Part shown: piece by piece, positions 1 to 6,044 of the stretch
How positions within the stretch are numbered: the first letter of the stretch is position 1
Layout: each line of letters begins with the position of its first letter
Assembly: GCA_002350625.1 (NCBI GenBank)
Contig: DEFE01000063.1
Location: 20,946-30,672, forward strand
DNA length: 9,727 bases
Reading direction: 5' to 3'
From: Lachnospiraceae bacterium UBA2860
GTDB lineage: Bacteria; Bacillota; Clostridia; Lachnospirales; Lachnospiraceae
The notes under the pieces: generated by a model
What the model was told of the DNA's origin: nothing
Databases searched by the model: none
The model's input: only the letters and a program-made list of their open reading frames with translations
Position numbers and translations under genes: made by a program

Positions 1-103
1 GGAGCAAGAGGAGGAGGTGAGGATGTGTGGCGGAAGCTATGTGAAGCAATTGTCTATTCAAAACATATACATAGCGAATTATACCTTACACAATAGCTGC
101 GAT
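1..103. other. left-edge segment, no assignable gene
   Basis: This stretch is more AT-rich than the genes beside it. A purine-rich AGGAGGAGG lies at 9-17, followed by an ATG at 23 whose frame stays open into the downstream nitroreductase, giving a 44-residue extension with two cysteines and no family resemblance that I recognise. Frame 1 is open to a TAG at 94-96, and frame 3 ends at a TGA at 18-20 after a basic Ser-Lys-Arg-Arg-Arg tail. Either could be the tail of a gene lying left of the window. The sequence alone does not decide between these readings. Confidence 0.4.
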
Positions 104-132
104 TTGACAAGAAGCCGGTTTCAAGTTACGAT
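104..132 (+). promoter_or_regulatory. sigma-A promoter of the nitroreductase gene
   Basis: A consensus -35 TTGACA at 104-109 and a -10 TACGAT at 127-132 are separated by 17 bases. Transcription would begin near 139, just ahead of the GTGAGGG ribosome binding site at 143-149 and the ATG at 155. The promoter lies inside the longer open frame, which argues that the upstream in-frame starts are not used. Confidence 0.65.
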
Positions 133-154
133 GTATGTCTCAGTGAGGGTCAAC

Positions 155-928
155 ATGAATCTATACGAAGCAATCTATCTGAGACATTCAGTCAAAAAAT
201 ATAAAAAACAGCCGATCGATCCGGAGACACTCCAGAAGATCGGACTGTTCTACGAAAAAGCACAGCCGCTCGTTCCCGGCATAGAAACCGAGATCGGCAT
301 CCGCGAAAACCTGACCGGCCGCCACGTACAGCGGGGTCTGTTCAGCGTGTCCGCGCCCTACTATCTGCTGATCTACTCCGAATCCAGAGACCGCGCGGAC
401 ATGAACGCCGGCTATATCGGGGAGCAGCTCTCCCTCTACATGATGACGCTCGGCCTTGCCAGCTGCTTCCTCGCAGGGACCTCCCTCGCGGGCACGCCGA
501 AGACAAGAGGCGACAAGCAGCTCGTCATCGTCATGGCCTTCGGCTACCCGGAAGGAAAGCTGACAAGACGTCCCGAGGACGCGAAGCGGCTCCCGCTCTC
601 CGACCTGTGCGTGTTCAAAAACGAACCGACGCGCTGGATGAACCAGGTGCTCGAAGCCGCGCGCCTTGCGCCCTCCCCCTTCAACCGGCAGCCTTGGCGC
701 TTTGTCGTCGTCGGAAGCAGGATTCACATCTTTTCCAGAAAAGACGGACTGGATAAGCTGAAAAACCTGGATGCCTTCGGCTTTGGCATCATGTTCTCCC
801 ACATCGCCGTCGCCTCAGAGGAGCTCTGGCTCGACGTCGATCTCATCCGTCTGGAGAACATCAGCCAGAAAAACTTCAAAAGCAGCCAGTATGTGCTGAG
901 CGCGATCGTGCGCAGCCAGGAATCCTGA
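155..928 (+). CDS. nitroreductase family protein (tandem-half, TM1586-like)
   Basis: This is a predicted FMN-dependent oxidoreductase of the nitroreductase superfamily, 257 residues from the chosen start. The N-terminal motif RHSVKKY (residues 10-16) matches the usual start of the fold. A second nitroreductase-like segment, ARLAPSPFNRQPWRF (about 169-183), resembles the flavin-binding N-terminal motif again, so the chain looks like two related halves. That arrangement is known in the putative TM nitroreductase family (Pfam TM1586_NiRdase). The frame is open upstream beyond position 17, but I chose the ATG at 155. It begins at the family's conserved N-terminus and has GTGAGGG five bases upstream, and a consensus promoter sits within the would-be extension. 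The gene is monocistronic and converges on the Sel1 gene 17 bases away, with no clear terminator between them. The substrate cannot be told from sequence. Confidence 0.8.
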   Translation: MNLYEAIYLRHSVKKYKKQPIDPETLQKIGLFYEKAQPLVPGIETEIGIRENLTGRHVQRGLFSVSAPYYLLIYSESRDRADMNAGYIGEQLSLYMMTLGLASCFLAGTSLAGTPKTRGDKQLVIVMAFGYPEGKLTRRPEDAKRLPLSDLCVFKNEPTRWMNQVLEAARLAPSPFNRQPWRFVVVGSRIHIFSRKDGLDKLKNLDAFGFGIMFSHIAVASEELWLDVDLIRLENISQKNFKSSQYVLSAIVRSQES

Positions 929-945
929 TCGCGCCGGCCGCGCTC

Positions 946-1173
946 TCAGTCTTTCCTGCCCTCGATCTCCCGCAGGATCTCCGCGGCCTTAATGCTCCCG
1001 TGCTTCGCTGCGTAGCGGCACCATTTCAAGGCTTTCACGGGATTCGGCTTTTCTCCGAAGCTCCCTTTGATGTATCCCTCACCCAGATCCGCAGCCGCGT
1101 CTATGTCGCCGCGCGCCGCCCGGTCAATGAGCGCAAGCTGCCGCATCTTATCTTCACTAAATTCCCTGATCAT
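946..1173 (-). CDS. small Sel1-repeat protein
   Basis: This 75-residue protein carries one Sel1-like (TPR-related) helical repeat spanning roughly residues 26-68. The evidence is the alanine-rich first helix (AAADLGEGY) followed by NPVKALKWCRYAAKHGSIKAA, the typical turn-helix pattern. Such repeats mediate protein-protein contacts; a single repeat is short for a stand-alone protein. It has no signal peptide and is probably cytoplasmic. The start ATG at 1173 has GGGAG at 1181-1185, eight bases away. The gene lies just downstream of the tRNA-Gly terminator on the same strand and shows no promoter of its own, so it may depend on transcripts reading through. No specific function can be assigned. 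Confidence 0.7.
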   Translation of the reverse strand: MIREFSEDKMRQLALIDRAARGDIDAAADLGEGYIKGSFGEKPNPVKALKWCRYAAKHGSIKAAEILREIEGRKD

Positions 1174-1195
1174 CCTTTATTCTCCCGATCACAGT

Positions 1196-1237
1196 AAAAA
1201 GAAAAGCCCCGAACCTGCTCTCAAAAAGCAAATCCGG
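1196..1237 (-). terminator. rho-independent terminator of tRNA-Gly
   Basis: Read on the minus strand, CCGGATTTGC (1237-1228) can pair with GCAGGTTCGG (1218-1209) over ten positions, three of them G-U pairs, around a nine-base loop. It is followed by a T-rich run (1206-1196). It lies directly downstream of the tRNA and only some 20 bases before the Sel1 gene start. The wobble pairs make it a moderate rather than a strong terminator. Confidence 0.6.
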
Positions 1238-1249
1238 AACCCTCCCTCG

Positions 1250-1321
1250 AGCGCGAGACGGGGATCGAACCCGCGACCCCCACCTTGGCAAGGTGGTGCT
1301 CCACCGCTGAGCCACTCGCGC
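1250..1321 (-). tRNA. tRNA-Gly (anticodon GCC)
   Basis: A complete 72-base cloverleaf is seen on the minus strand. The acceptor stem is GCGCGAG with CTCGCGC (7 bp), the D stem GCTC/GAGC, and the anticodon stem CCACC/GGTGG with loop TTGCCAA and anticodon GCC. The variable loop has five bases, and the T arm has loop TTCGATC with stem GCGGG/CCCGT. The discriminator base is U, as usual for bacterial glycine tRNAs. The 3' CCA is not encoded and must be added by nucleotidyltransferase. It has its own consensus promoter and a terminator, so it is a single-tRNA unit. Confidence 0.97.
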
Positions 1322-1374
1322 ATACACCATATAAAACTTGTGTCTCTCAAACGTTTCGCTCAAGGACAAAAAGG

Positions 1375-1403
1375 ATTATACAAAATCGGAGCATGACTGT
1401 CAA
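1375..1403 (-). promoter_or_regulatory. perfect-consensus sigma-A promoter of tRNA-Gly
   Basis: On the minus strand TTGACA (1403-1398) and TATAAT (1380-1375) are separated by exactly 17 bases, matching the consensus at every position. Initiation would fall near 1368, giving a leader of about 47 bases before the mature tRNA. Such strength suits a stable-RNA gene. Confidence 0.9.
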
Positions 1404-1411
1404 GGCGCTTT

Positions 1412-1440
1412 TTGCATTTTTTGCGAAACAGCGCTATAAT
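1412..1440 (+). promoter_or_regulatory. probable promoter of the small membrane protein gene
   Basis: A perfect -10 TATAAT lies at 1435-1440. The best -35 at 17-base spacing is TTGCAT (1412-1417), a weak match. It stands back to back with the tRNA-Gly promoter: the two -35 boxes are only eight bases apart and face away from each other. Initiation near 1447 puts a small hairpin (TGCGGT-TTC-ACCGCA, 1451-1465) at the very 5' end of the mRNA. Confidence 0.55.
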
Positions 1441-1494
1441 ACCTTTTAATTGCGGTTTCACCGCACAGAATCGCCGGAAAGCGGAGGTATTCAT

Positions 1495-1803
1495 ATGACA
1501 CAGGCACTCGATATTATCATCATTGTCGTTTTAATTGTCGCGATCGGCATGATCGTCACCGGAAACAGCGACAGGCTGTGGGGACTGTTCTCGGGGAAAT
1601 ACGGGCAGAATATCTATGAGGTATACGACCGCGATCTCTTCAACCGCGCCTGCCTCATCTTCTTCTCCGTACTTCTCGTCGACGAGCTCGCCATCATCTT
1701 CCTGTCGCACACATTCCCGGTCATGGCGCTGATCTCCTTCGGCGTCACCGTCGTCGCCTTTATCGCTTTCGTCATCTACCTGCGGAAAATCGCGCGGAAG
1801 TAG
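1495..1803 (+). CDS. small three-helix membrane protein of unknown function
   Basis: This 102-residue protein has three predicted transmembrane segments, at about residues 5-22, 53-70 and 74-95, and a basic C-terminus (RKIARK) that should lie in the cytoplasm. The loop between helices 1 and 2 (about 23-52) is polar and tyrosine-rich. The size and spacing recall small Firmicutes membrane proteins of the DUF3784 kind, but I cannot confirm membership and give no function. The open frame extends back to 1450. I chose the ATG at 1495 because GGAGG at 1483-1487 is seven bases upstream and the hydrophobic helix begins right after it. No terminator is obvious before the ilvE promoter 25 bases downstream, so some readthrough into ilvE is possible. 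Confidence 0.75.
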   Translation: MTQALDIIIIVVLIVAIGMIVTGNSDRLWGLFSGKYGQNIYEVYDRDLFNRACLIFFSVLLVDELAIIFLSHTFPVMALISFGVTVVAFIAFVIYLRKIARK

Positions 1804-1827
1804 TTGAGAGGCGCTTCGTGAAGGCAA

Positions 1828-1856
1828 TTGACGCTCGGACAAAATATGACTATAAT
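1828..1856 (+). promoter_or_regulatory. sigma-A promoter of ilvE
   Basis: TTGACG (1828-1833) and TATAAT (1851-1856) are 17 bases apart, matching the consensus at 11 of 12 positions. Initiation near 1863 leaves a leader of about 35 bases. That is too short for a T-box or a leader-peptide attenuator, so the sequence shows no amino-acid-responsive leader control. Confidence 0.85.
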
Positions 1857-1897
1857 CGTAAAAAACATTTTTAAGAAGGAAGCGGAGGCAGATCATT

Positions 1898-2920
1898 ATG
1901 GAAAAACAGAACATCGACTGGGGCAGCCTGGGTTTCGGTTATATTGAGACCTCAAAAAGCTTCGTCTCCATTTTCGAAAATGGAGCCTGGGATGAAGGTA
2001 CGCTGACATCCAACCACACGGTCACGATGTCTGAGTGCGCAGGCGTCCTGCAGTACGCGCAGACGGTATTTGAAGGCCTTAAAGCCTACACGACCGAAGA
2101 CGGCCGGATCGTCGCCTTCCGCCCCGACCTCAACGCGGCGCGCATGGCGGATTCCTCAAGACGTCTTGAGATGCCGGTCTTCCCGGAGGATCGCTTCGTG
2201 GAAGCGGTGCGCGAAGTCGTGCTCGCCAATGAGAGCTGGGTGCCGCCTTACGGATCAGGCGCTACGCTATACATCCGTCCGTATATGTTCGGCGCAAATG
2301 CCGTCATCGGCGTGAAGCCCGCCGACGTCTATCAATTCCGTATCCTCACAACGCCCGTCGGCCCGTATTTCAAGGGCGGCGCAAGGCCCCTCACACTGAA
2401 GATCGCGGATTATGACCGCGCTGCGCCGCGCGGCACGGGCCACATCAAAGCCGGCCTCAACTACGCGATGAGCCTTCACGCGATCGTCGAGGCGCACGCA
2501 CAGGGCTTCGACGAGAATCTCTATCCCGATTCCGCGACCCGCACGAAAGTCGAAGAGACAGGCGGCGCCAACATCATCTTCATCAGGGACAACACATTTG
2601 TCACGGTCGGCTCCCCCTCGATCCTTCCGTCGATCACGAGACGCTCGCTCGAATATGTGGCGGAGCACTATCTCGGCATGAAGGTCGAGGAGCGCGAAGT
2701 GCCGCTCACGGAGCTCAGCTCCTTCGAGGAATGCGGTCTGTGCGGCACGGCGGCTGTAATCTCTCCGGTCGGCAAAATCGTCAATGGCTCGGAAGAGATC
2801 TGCTTCCCGAGCGGTATGGCCGAGATGGGTCCGAAGACAAAGAAGCTTTACGACACGCTGACCGGCATCCAGATGGGACGCATCGAGGCGCCGGAAGGCT
2901 GGATCTGCAGAATCAAATAA
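1898..2920 (+). CDS. ilvE: branched-chain-amino-acid aminotransferase
   Basis: A PLP-dependent fold-type IV aminotransferase that interconverts leucine, isoleucine and valine with their 2-oxo acids, using glutamate/2-oxoglutarate, in the cytoplasm. At 340 residues it is close to the usual length of the longer bacterial/eukaryotic BCAT type. Visible hallmarks are QTVFEGLKAY (residues 55-64), the FRPDLNAARM stretch (74-83), YIRPYMFG (125-132), the PLP lysine K184 in GHIKAGLNYA, and VEETGGANIIFI (218-229) with the conserved glutamate. The C-terminal part has GSPSILPSITR (238-248) and CGTAAVISPVG (282-292), which contact the cofactor phosphate in this family. The ATG at 1898 follows GGAGG (1884-1888) by nine bases. 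The gene has its own strong promoter and terminator and stands alone, with no other branched-chain biosynthesis gene visible. Confidence 0.93.
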   Translation: MEKQNIDWGSLGFGYIETSKSFVSIFENGAWDEGTLTSNHTVTMSECAGVLQYAQTVFEGLKAYTTEDGRIVAFRPDLNAARMADSSRRLEMPVFPEDRFVEAVREVVLANESWVPPYGSGATLYIRPYMFGANAVIGVKPADVYQFRILTTPVGPYFKGGARPLTLKIADYDRAAPRGTGHIKAGLNYAMSLHAIVEAHAQGFDENLYPDSATRTKVEETGGANIIFIRDNTFVTVGSPSILPSITRRSLEYVAEHYLGMKVEEREVPLTELSSFEECGLCGTAAVISPVGKIVNGSEEICFPSGMAEMGPKTKKLYDTLTGIQMGRIEAPEGWICRIK

Positions 2921-2934
2921 TGAATGATCAGCAT

Positions 2935-2966
2935 AAAAAAACGCTGCCCCGCGGCAGCGTTTTTTA
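2935..2966. terminator. bidirectional rho-independent terminator (ilvE and aldolase operon)
   Basis: An eight-base perfect stem, ACGCTGCC (2941-2948) with GGCAGCGT (2953-2960) around a CCGC loop, is flanked by A6 on the left and T-rich sequence on the right. It can therefore end transcripts in both directions. It sits between the convergent stops of ilvE (2920) and the aldolase homologue (2975). Confidence 0.92.
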
Positions 2967-2974
2967 TATGCCAT

Positions 2975-3808
2975 TTACCTGTTTGAGAACAGCTTGATCT
3001 TCTCCGCGGCCGCAACCTTCACGGCGTGAATTTCATACGGAACCGCCTCGCTCACCAGGTACACGCCATCGTTGTACGCCTGGATTGCTCCCTGGAAGCA
3101 CGCGATGTTCAGGTCTGTGAAGATGTCGATCTTGGAGATGCCGCTCGTGATCGCCTCACGGACGGCGCTGTCCGAAAGACCCGACCCGCCGTGCAGCACA
3201 AGAGGGACGGAAACAGCTTCCGTGATGGCGCGAATGCGCATATAATCAAGCTTCGGCTGCACCTTATACTCGCCGTGTGCCGTCCCGACCGAGATGGCCA
3301 GCGCGTCGACTTCCGTCTTCGCCACATAGTCTTCCGTCTGTCTGGGATCCGTCAGGAAATCTGTCGTCATTCCCTCGGCGAGCTCTGCCGCGGAAGGCGT
3401 ATAGCCGAGCTCCGCTTCCACCGTCGCGCCGAACGCGTGCGCGGTGCGCGCCATTTCCGCCACCTTGGCAATATTCAGCTCAAGCGCGTCCCGCGAGCAG
3501 TCGAGATTGACCGAGGTGAAGCCGAGCTTCAGGGCCTCGATGCAGCGCTGGAACGTCGCGCCGCGGTCGAAATGAACGACGACAGGCACGCTGGCCTTCC
3601 TCGCCATCGGGACCACAAAGGCCGCAAATTCATCGAGCGGGCAGATCGGCAGGTGCTTCTCTTCTATGCCGAGAATCACCGGCGCCTCCGCCTCCTCAGC
3701 CGCCTCTAAAACGCCGCACGCCATTTCCAGATTGACGACGTTAAAATGTCCCACTGCGTATTTTCCCTGCTCCGCCGGAACGAGTACATCCTTTAAGTTT
3801 GCAAGCAT
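2975..3808 (-). CDS. class II aldolase family protein with altered active site
   Basis: This 277-residue protein is clearly homologous to zinc-dependent class II ketose-bisphosphate aldolases (FbaA/GatY type), which cleave fructose- or tagatose-1,6-bisphosphate. Family landmarks are GHFNVVNLEM (20-29), VVVHFDRG (76-83), EAELG (131-135), GTAHGEYK (175-182), LHGGSG (205-210) and SKIDIFTDLN (225-234). The catalytic aspartate is kept as D81, as are the zinc ligands H178 and H206. The usual next histidine after the catalytic aspartate (H110 in E. coli FbaA) is R82, the usual asparagine of KxNI is D228, and the DGSH motif reads DCSR (103-106). The glycine pair after ELG is missing. It may therefore be an inactive or repurposed paralogue. 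It is last in the operon, 33 bases after the AICAR formyltransferase, with AGGAG six bases from the ATG. Confidence 0.85.
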   Translation of the reverse strand: MLANLKDVLVPAEQGKYAVGHFNVVNLEMACGVLEAAEEAEAPVILGIEEKHLPICPLDEFAAFVVPMARKASVPVVVHFDRGATFQRCIEALKLGFTSVNLDCSRDALELNIAKVAEMARTAHAFGATVEAELGYTPSAAELAEGMTTDFLTDPRQTEDYVAKTEVDALAISVGTAHGEYKVQPKLDYMRIRAITEAVSVPLVLHGGSGLSDSAVREAITSGISKIDIFTDLNIACFQGAIQAYNDGVYLVSEAVPYEIHAVKVAAAEKIKLFSNR

Positions 3809-3841
3809 AGCTTTCTCCTTTTTGCTTCTTTTTCCGCGTTT

Positions 3842-5020
3842 TCAGTGATGGAAGAGACGGATTCCCGTAAATGCCATCGCCATGCCGTAGCTGTTGCAGG
3901 CGCGAATCACTTCTTCGTCGCGCACGGAGCCGCCCGGCTCCGCGATATAGCTGACGCCTGATTTTCTCGCGCGCTCGATGTTGTCTGAGAAGGGGAAGAA
4001 CGCGTCAGAGCCGAGAGATACGCCGCTCTGCCGGTCAAGCCACGCGCGCTTCTCTTCTTTCGTAAAGACTTCCGGCTTCTCTTTAAAGAGTCTCTGCCAC
4101 ACGCCGTCGCGCAGCACGTCCTCATATTCCTCTCCGATGTATACGTCGATCGCGTTGTCCCTGTCCGGGCGGCGAATGTCGTCGACAAACGGAAGTGCGA
4201 GAACCTTCGGGCTCTGTCTGAGGAACCAGTTGTCCGCCTTATTGCCGGCGAGGCGCACACAGTGCACGCGGGACTGCTGGCCGGCGCCGACGCCGATCGC
4301 CTGTCCGTCCGCCGCGTAGCAGACCGAGTTGGACTGCGTATACTTCAGCGTGATGAGGGAAATGAGAAGGTCCCGTTTTGCCTCCGGAGGGATGATGCGG
4401 TTTTCCGTCACCACGTTGTCGAGAAGGGCTTCTCCGATCTCAAGATCATTTCTGCCCTGCTCGAACGTGATGCCGAAGACATCCTTGTGTTCAAGCGCTG
4501 CCGGACGATAGGAAGGATCGATCTCGATGATATTGTAATTGCCGTTTCTCTTGCTTTTCAGAATCTCCAGCGCCTCCTCCGAGTAGCCGGGCGCGATCAC
4601 GCCGTCCGAGACCTCCTGCTTGATGAGAGACGCCGTCGACGCGTCGCAGGGATCGCTCAGCGAGATGAAATCACCGAAGGAACTCATGCGGTCCGCACCG
4701 CGGGCTCTCGCATAGGCGGCCGCCAGAGGCGTGAGTTCTCCCTTGTCCTCTACAAAATAGATCTTTTTCAGCGTGTCGCTTAAGGGAAGTCCCACCGCCG
4801 CACCGGCCGGGGAGACATGCTTAAAGCTCGCCGCAGCGGGAAGGCCGGTCGCCTTCTTCAGATCGCTGACCAGCTGCCATCCGTTCAGCGCGTCCATGAA
4901 ATTGATATAGCCGGGGCGTCCGCATTTCACTTCGATCGGAAGTGCGCGTCCGTCGCTCACGTAGATGCGGGACGGTTTCTGGTTTGGATTGCAACCGTAT
5001 TTCAGCTCAAGATCCTGCAT
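3842..5020 (-). CDS. stand-alone AICAR formyltransferase (PurH C-terminal domain type)
   Basis: Phosphoribosylaminoimidazolecarboxamide formyltransferase transfers a formyl group from 10-formyltetrahydrofolate to AICAR, giving FAICAR, the penultimate step of IMP synthesis. The 392 residues cover only the AICARFT part of PurH; the N-terminal IMP cyclohydrolase (MGS-like) domain of about 200 residues is absent. Visible motifs are the catalytic Lys-His pair K67-H68 in ASFKHVSPAG, LKYTQSNSV (225-233), IGVGAGQQSRV (242-252), SDAFFPFSD (338-346), PGGSVRDEEV (362-371) and the terminal MAFTGIRLFHH, matching the RHFRH end of PurH. The ATG is set by AGGAG about ten bases upstream. It lies 34 bases after the PurO-type cyclohydrolase, which supplies the missing activity. 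It could be labelled purH, but it is not the bifunctional protein. Confidence 0.93.
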   Translation of the reverse strand: MQDLELKYGCNPNQKPSRIYVSDGRALPIEVKCGRPGYINFMDALNGWQLVSDLKKATGLPAAASFKHVSPAGAAVGLPLSDTLKKIYFVEDKGELTPLAAAYARARGADRMSSFGDFISLSDPCDASTASLIKQEVSDGVIAPGYSEEALEILKSKRNGNYNIIEIDPSYRPAALEHKDVFGITFEQGRNDLEIGEALLDNVVTENRIIPPEAKRDLLISLITLKYTQSNSVCYAADGQAIGVGAGQQSRVHCVRLAGNKADNWFLRQSPKVLALPFVDDIRRPDRDNAIDVYIGEEYEDVLRDGVWQRLFKEKPEVFTKEEKRAWLDRQSGVSLGSDAFFPFSDNIERARKSGVSYIAEPGGSVRDEEVIRACNSYGMAMAFTGIRLFHH

Positions 5021-5054
5021 AGCTTCTTCTCTCCTTTTTAACCCTTTATATTTC

Positions 5055-5768
5055 TCACTTGTGGCGGTTAACGATGCGCGTCCTGGCCTCCCCGCTCGAG
5101 AGGTCGATAAAGCGGGTGAACAGCGATACTTTATTGTCTGCGTTCAGTGCGTTCCAGATCTGCTCCGTAAAGACATCCTGGTCATTTTCCACGGAGACGC
5201 GGATCGGCTCACCCTCAAAGCTCGGCAGCGGATTGCCGTCGTGCAGATAAGTGCTGATAAAATGTCCCTCGCCGGACAATGCCGGTGAATAGGCAAAAGT
5301 GTAGCGGTGGTCAGCTTTCGGGTCGCCGTCCGCGCTCTTTAAGATTGACAGCGCATAGTGGAAGCTCTCCCCGATCAGATGCACGACGCCCGAGATGCGG
5401 GGGGTGTAGTTCGGTTCGTCAGGCTCATAGCGGCGCGAGCGGAGCGTCTGCTCGAATGTCAGCTGCCGGTCGAGGCCGTCGTAGATCGTATCGGTCTGGT
5501 CGCCATTTGTGATGATCGTCTTTTTGCCGAGCACGCGCACCGGCGCGTAGATGATGAGGGAAGGATCCTCCATCTTCGACGCGTCAAACGCCTGCGTCCG
5601 GATGCCGTCCCCGTCCTCGACGAATATCCTGTTTCTGGAGTTTTCGCTGCGGCCCATAATAAAATAAGCGATAGCCGCATGTCTGCCGTCCTCCGTGCGG
5701 CCGATCATGATGCCGCGCCCGGGATAGGCGTTGCTCTTCAGCAGGTCTTCCAGTCTGTGTTTCTGCAT
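5055..5768 (-). CDS. purO: PurO-type IMP cyclohydrolase
   Basis: This enzyme is predicted to close the ring of FAICAR to give IMP, the last step of purine nucleotide synthesis. The 237 residues resemble archaeal PurO, which is unrelated in sequence to the PurH cyclohydrolase domain. Shared features recalled from the archaeal protein are an N-terminal GRGIMIGR (17-24), GRSENSRNR (39-47), IYAPVRVLGKKTIITNGDQT (73-92) leading into TDTI, and YEPDEPNYTPRISG (114-127). It is somewhat longer than the archaeal form (about 200 residues). The start has GGAGG seven bases upstream. The gene is second in a four-gene operon, 19 bases after the small HTH regulator and 34 before the AICAR formyltransferase, so the two complete the PurH reactions between them. 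I did not run a profile search, but the motif agreement is extensive. Confidence 0.88.
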   Translation of the reverse strand: MQKHRLEDLLKSNAYPGRGIMIGRTEDGRHAAIAYFIMGRSENSRNRIFVEDGDGIRTQAFDASKMEDPSLIIYAPVRVLGKKTIITNGDQTDTIYDGLDRQLTFEQTLRSRRYEPDEPNYTPRISGVVHLIGESFHYALSILKSADGDPKADHRYTFAYSPALSGEGHFISTYLHDGNPLPSFEGEPIRVSVENDQDVFTEQIWNALNADNKVSLFTRFIDLSSGEARTRIVNRHK

Positions 5769-5787
5769 TTGTTTTCCTCCTGACGTA

Positions 5788-6003
5788 TCAGTCTTCTTTG
5801 CCCCTTTTATCCGGGAGCTTCAAGTATTCAATCGGCATCTCATATAGATCCGACAGCGCGCACAGATCGCGGTACTTGATCTCCGTCACGCCTGTCTCCC
5901 AATTGACAATGGTCTGTTTGGTGCGGCCGAGAGCGCGGGCACTCTCGTCCTGCGTCAGTCCCGCATTTACGCGGGCTGCCTTTAGTGTAATCTTTGGCAT
6001 CAT
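5788..6003 (-). CDS. small Cro/CI-type (XRE) HTH regulator heading the purine operon
   Basis: A 71-residue protein made almost entirely of one XRE-family helix-turn-helix domain (about residues 7-61). TLKAARVNAGLTQDESARAL forms helices 1-2, and GRTKQTIVNWETG carries the recognition helix. A short charged tail (DKRGKED) follows, so there is no separate ligand or dimerization domain. Such proteins usually bind DNA as dimers at palindromes. The first gene of the purO operon, it stops 19 bases before purO. Its own promoter contains a 19-bp palindrome between -35 and -10, which suggests autorepression together with control of the purine genes. This is an inference. Two ATGs stand in tandem (6003 and 6000); GGTGG six bases before the first favours 6003. 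A small-ligand link to purines is not visible. Confidence 0.85.
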   Translation of the reverse strand: MMPKITLKAARVNAGLTQDESARALGRTKQTIVNWETGVTEIKYRDLCALSDLYEMPIEYLKLPDKRGKED

Positions 6004-6044
6004 GATGCGCCACCCCCATAAAGTGTTTTTTTGGCTCCATTTGC

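Noticed and set aside
188..802. Long open frame (204 codons) on the minus strand opposite the nitroreductase gene
   Set aside because: The plus-strand frame has recognisable nitroreductase motifs, a promoter and a ribosome binding site. The antisense frame is arginine- and glutamate-rich with no family resemblance, as expected of a shadow in GC-rich DNA.
926..960. GC-rich GCGCCGGCCGCGC stretch between the convergent nitroreductase and Sel1 genes as a terminator
   Set aside because: It is self-complementary, but no T run follows on either strand, so I could not support a terminator call.
1801..1827. Possible terminator after the small membrane protein (CTTC-GT-GAAG)
   Set aside because: The stem is only four base pairs and is not followed by a T run.
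2267..2974. Long minus-strand open frame (235 codons) opposite ilvE
   Set aside because: ilvE is unmistakable on the plus strand, and the antisense product is a low-information Arg/Asp/Ala-rich chain. It also overlaps the bidirectional terminator.
6004..6044. Purine riboswitch or attenuator in the leader of the xre-purO operon
   Set aside because: The leader is only about 35 bases, too short for the known purine riboswitch fold, and shows no terminator/antiterminator pair.
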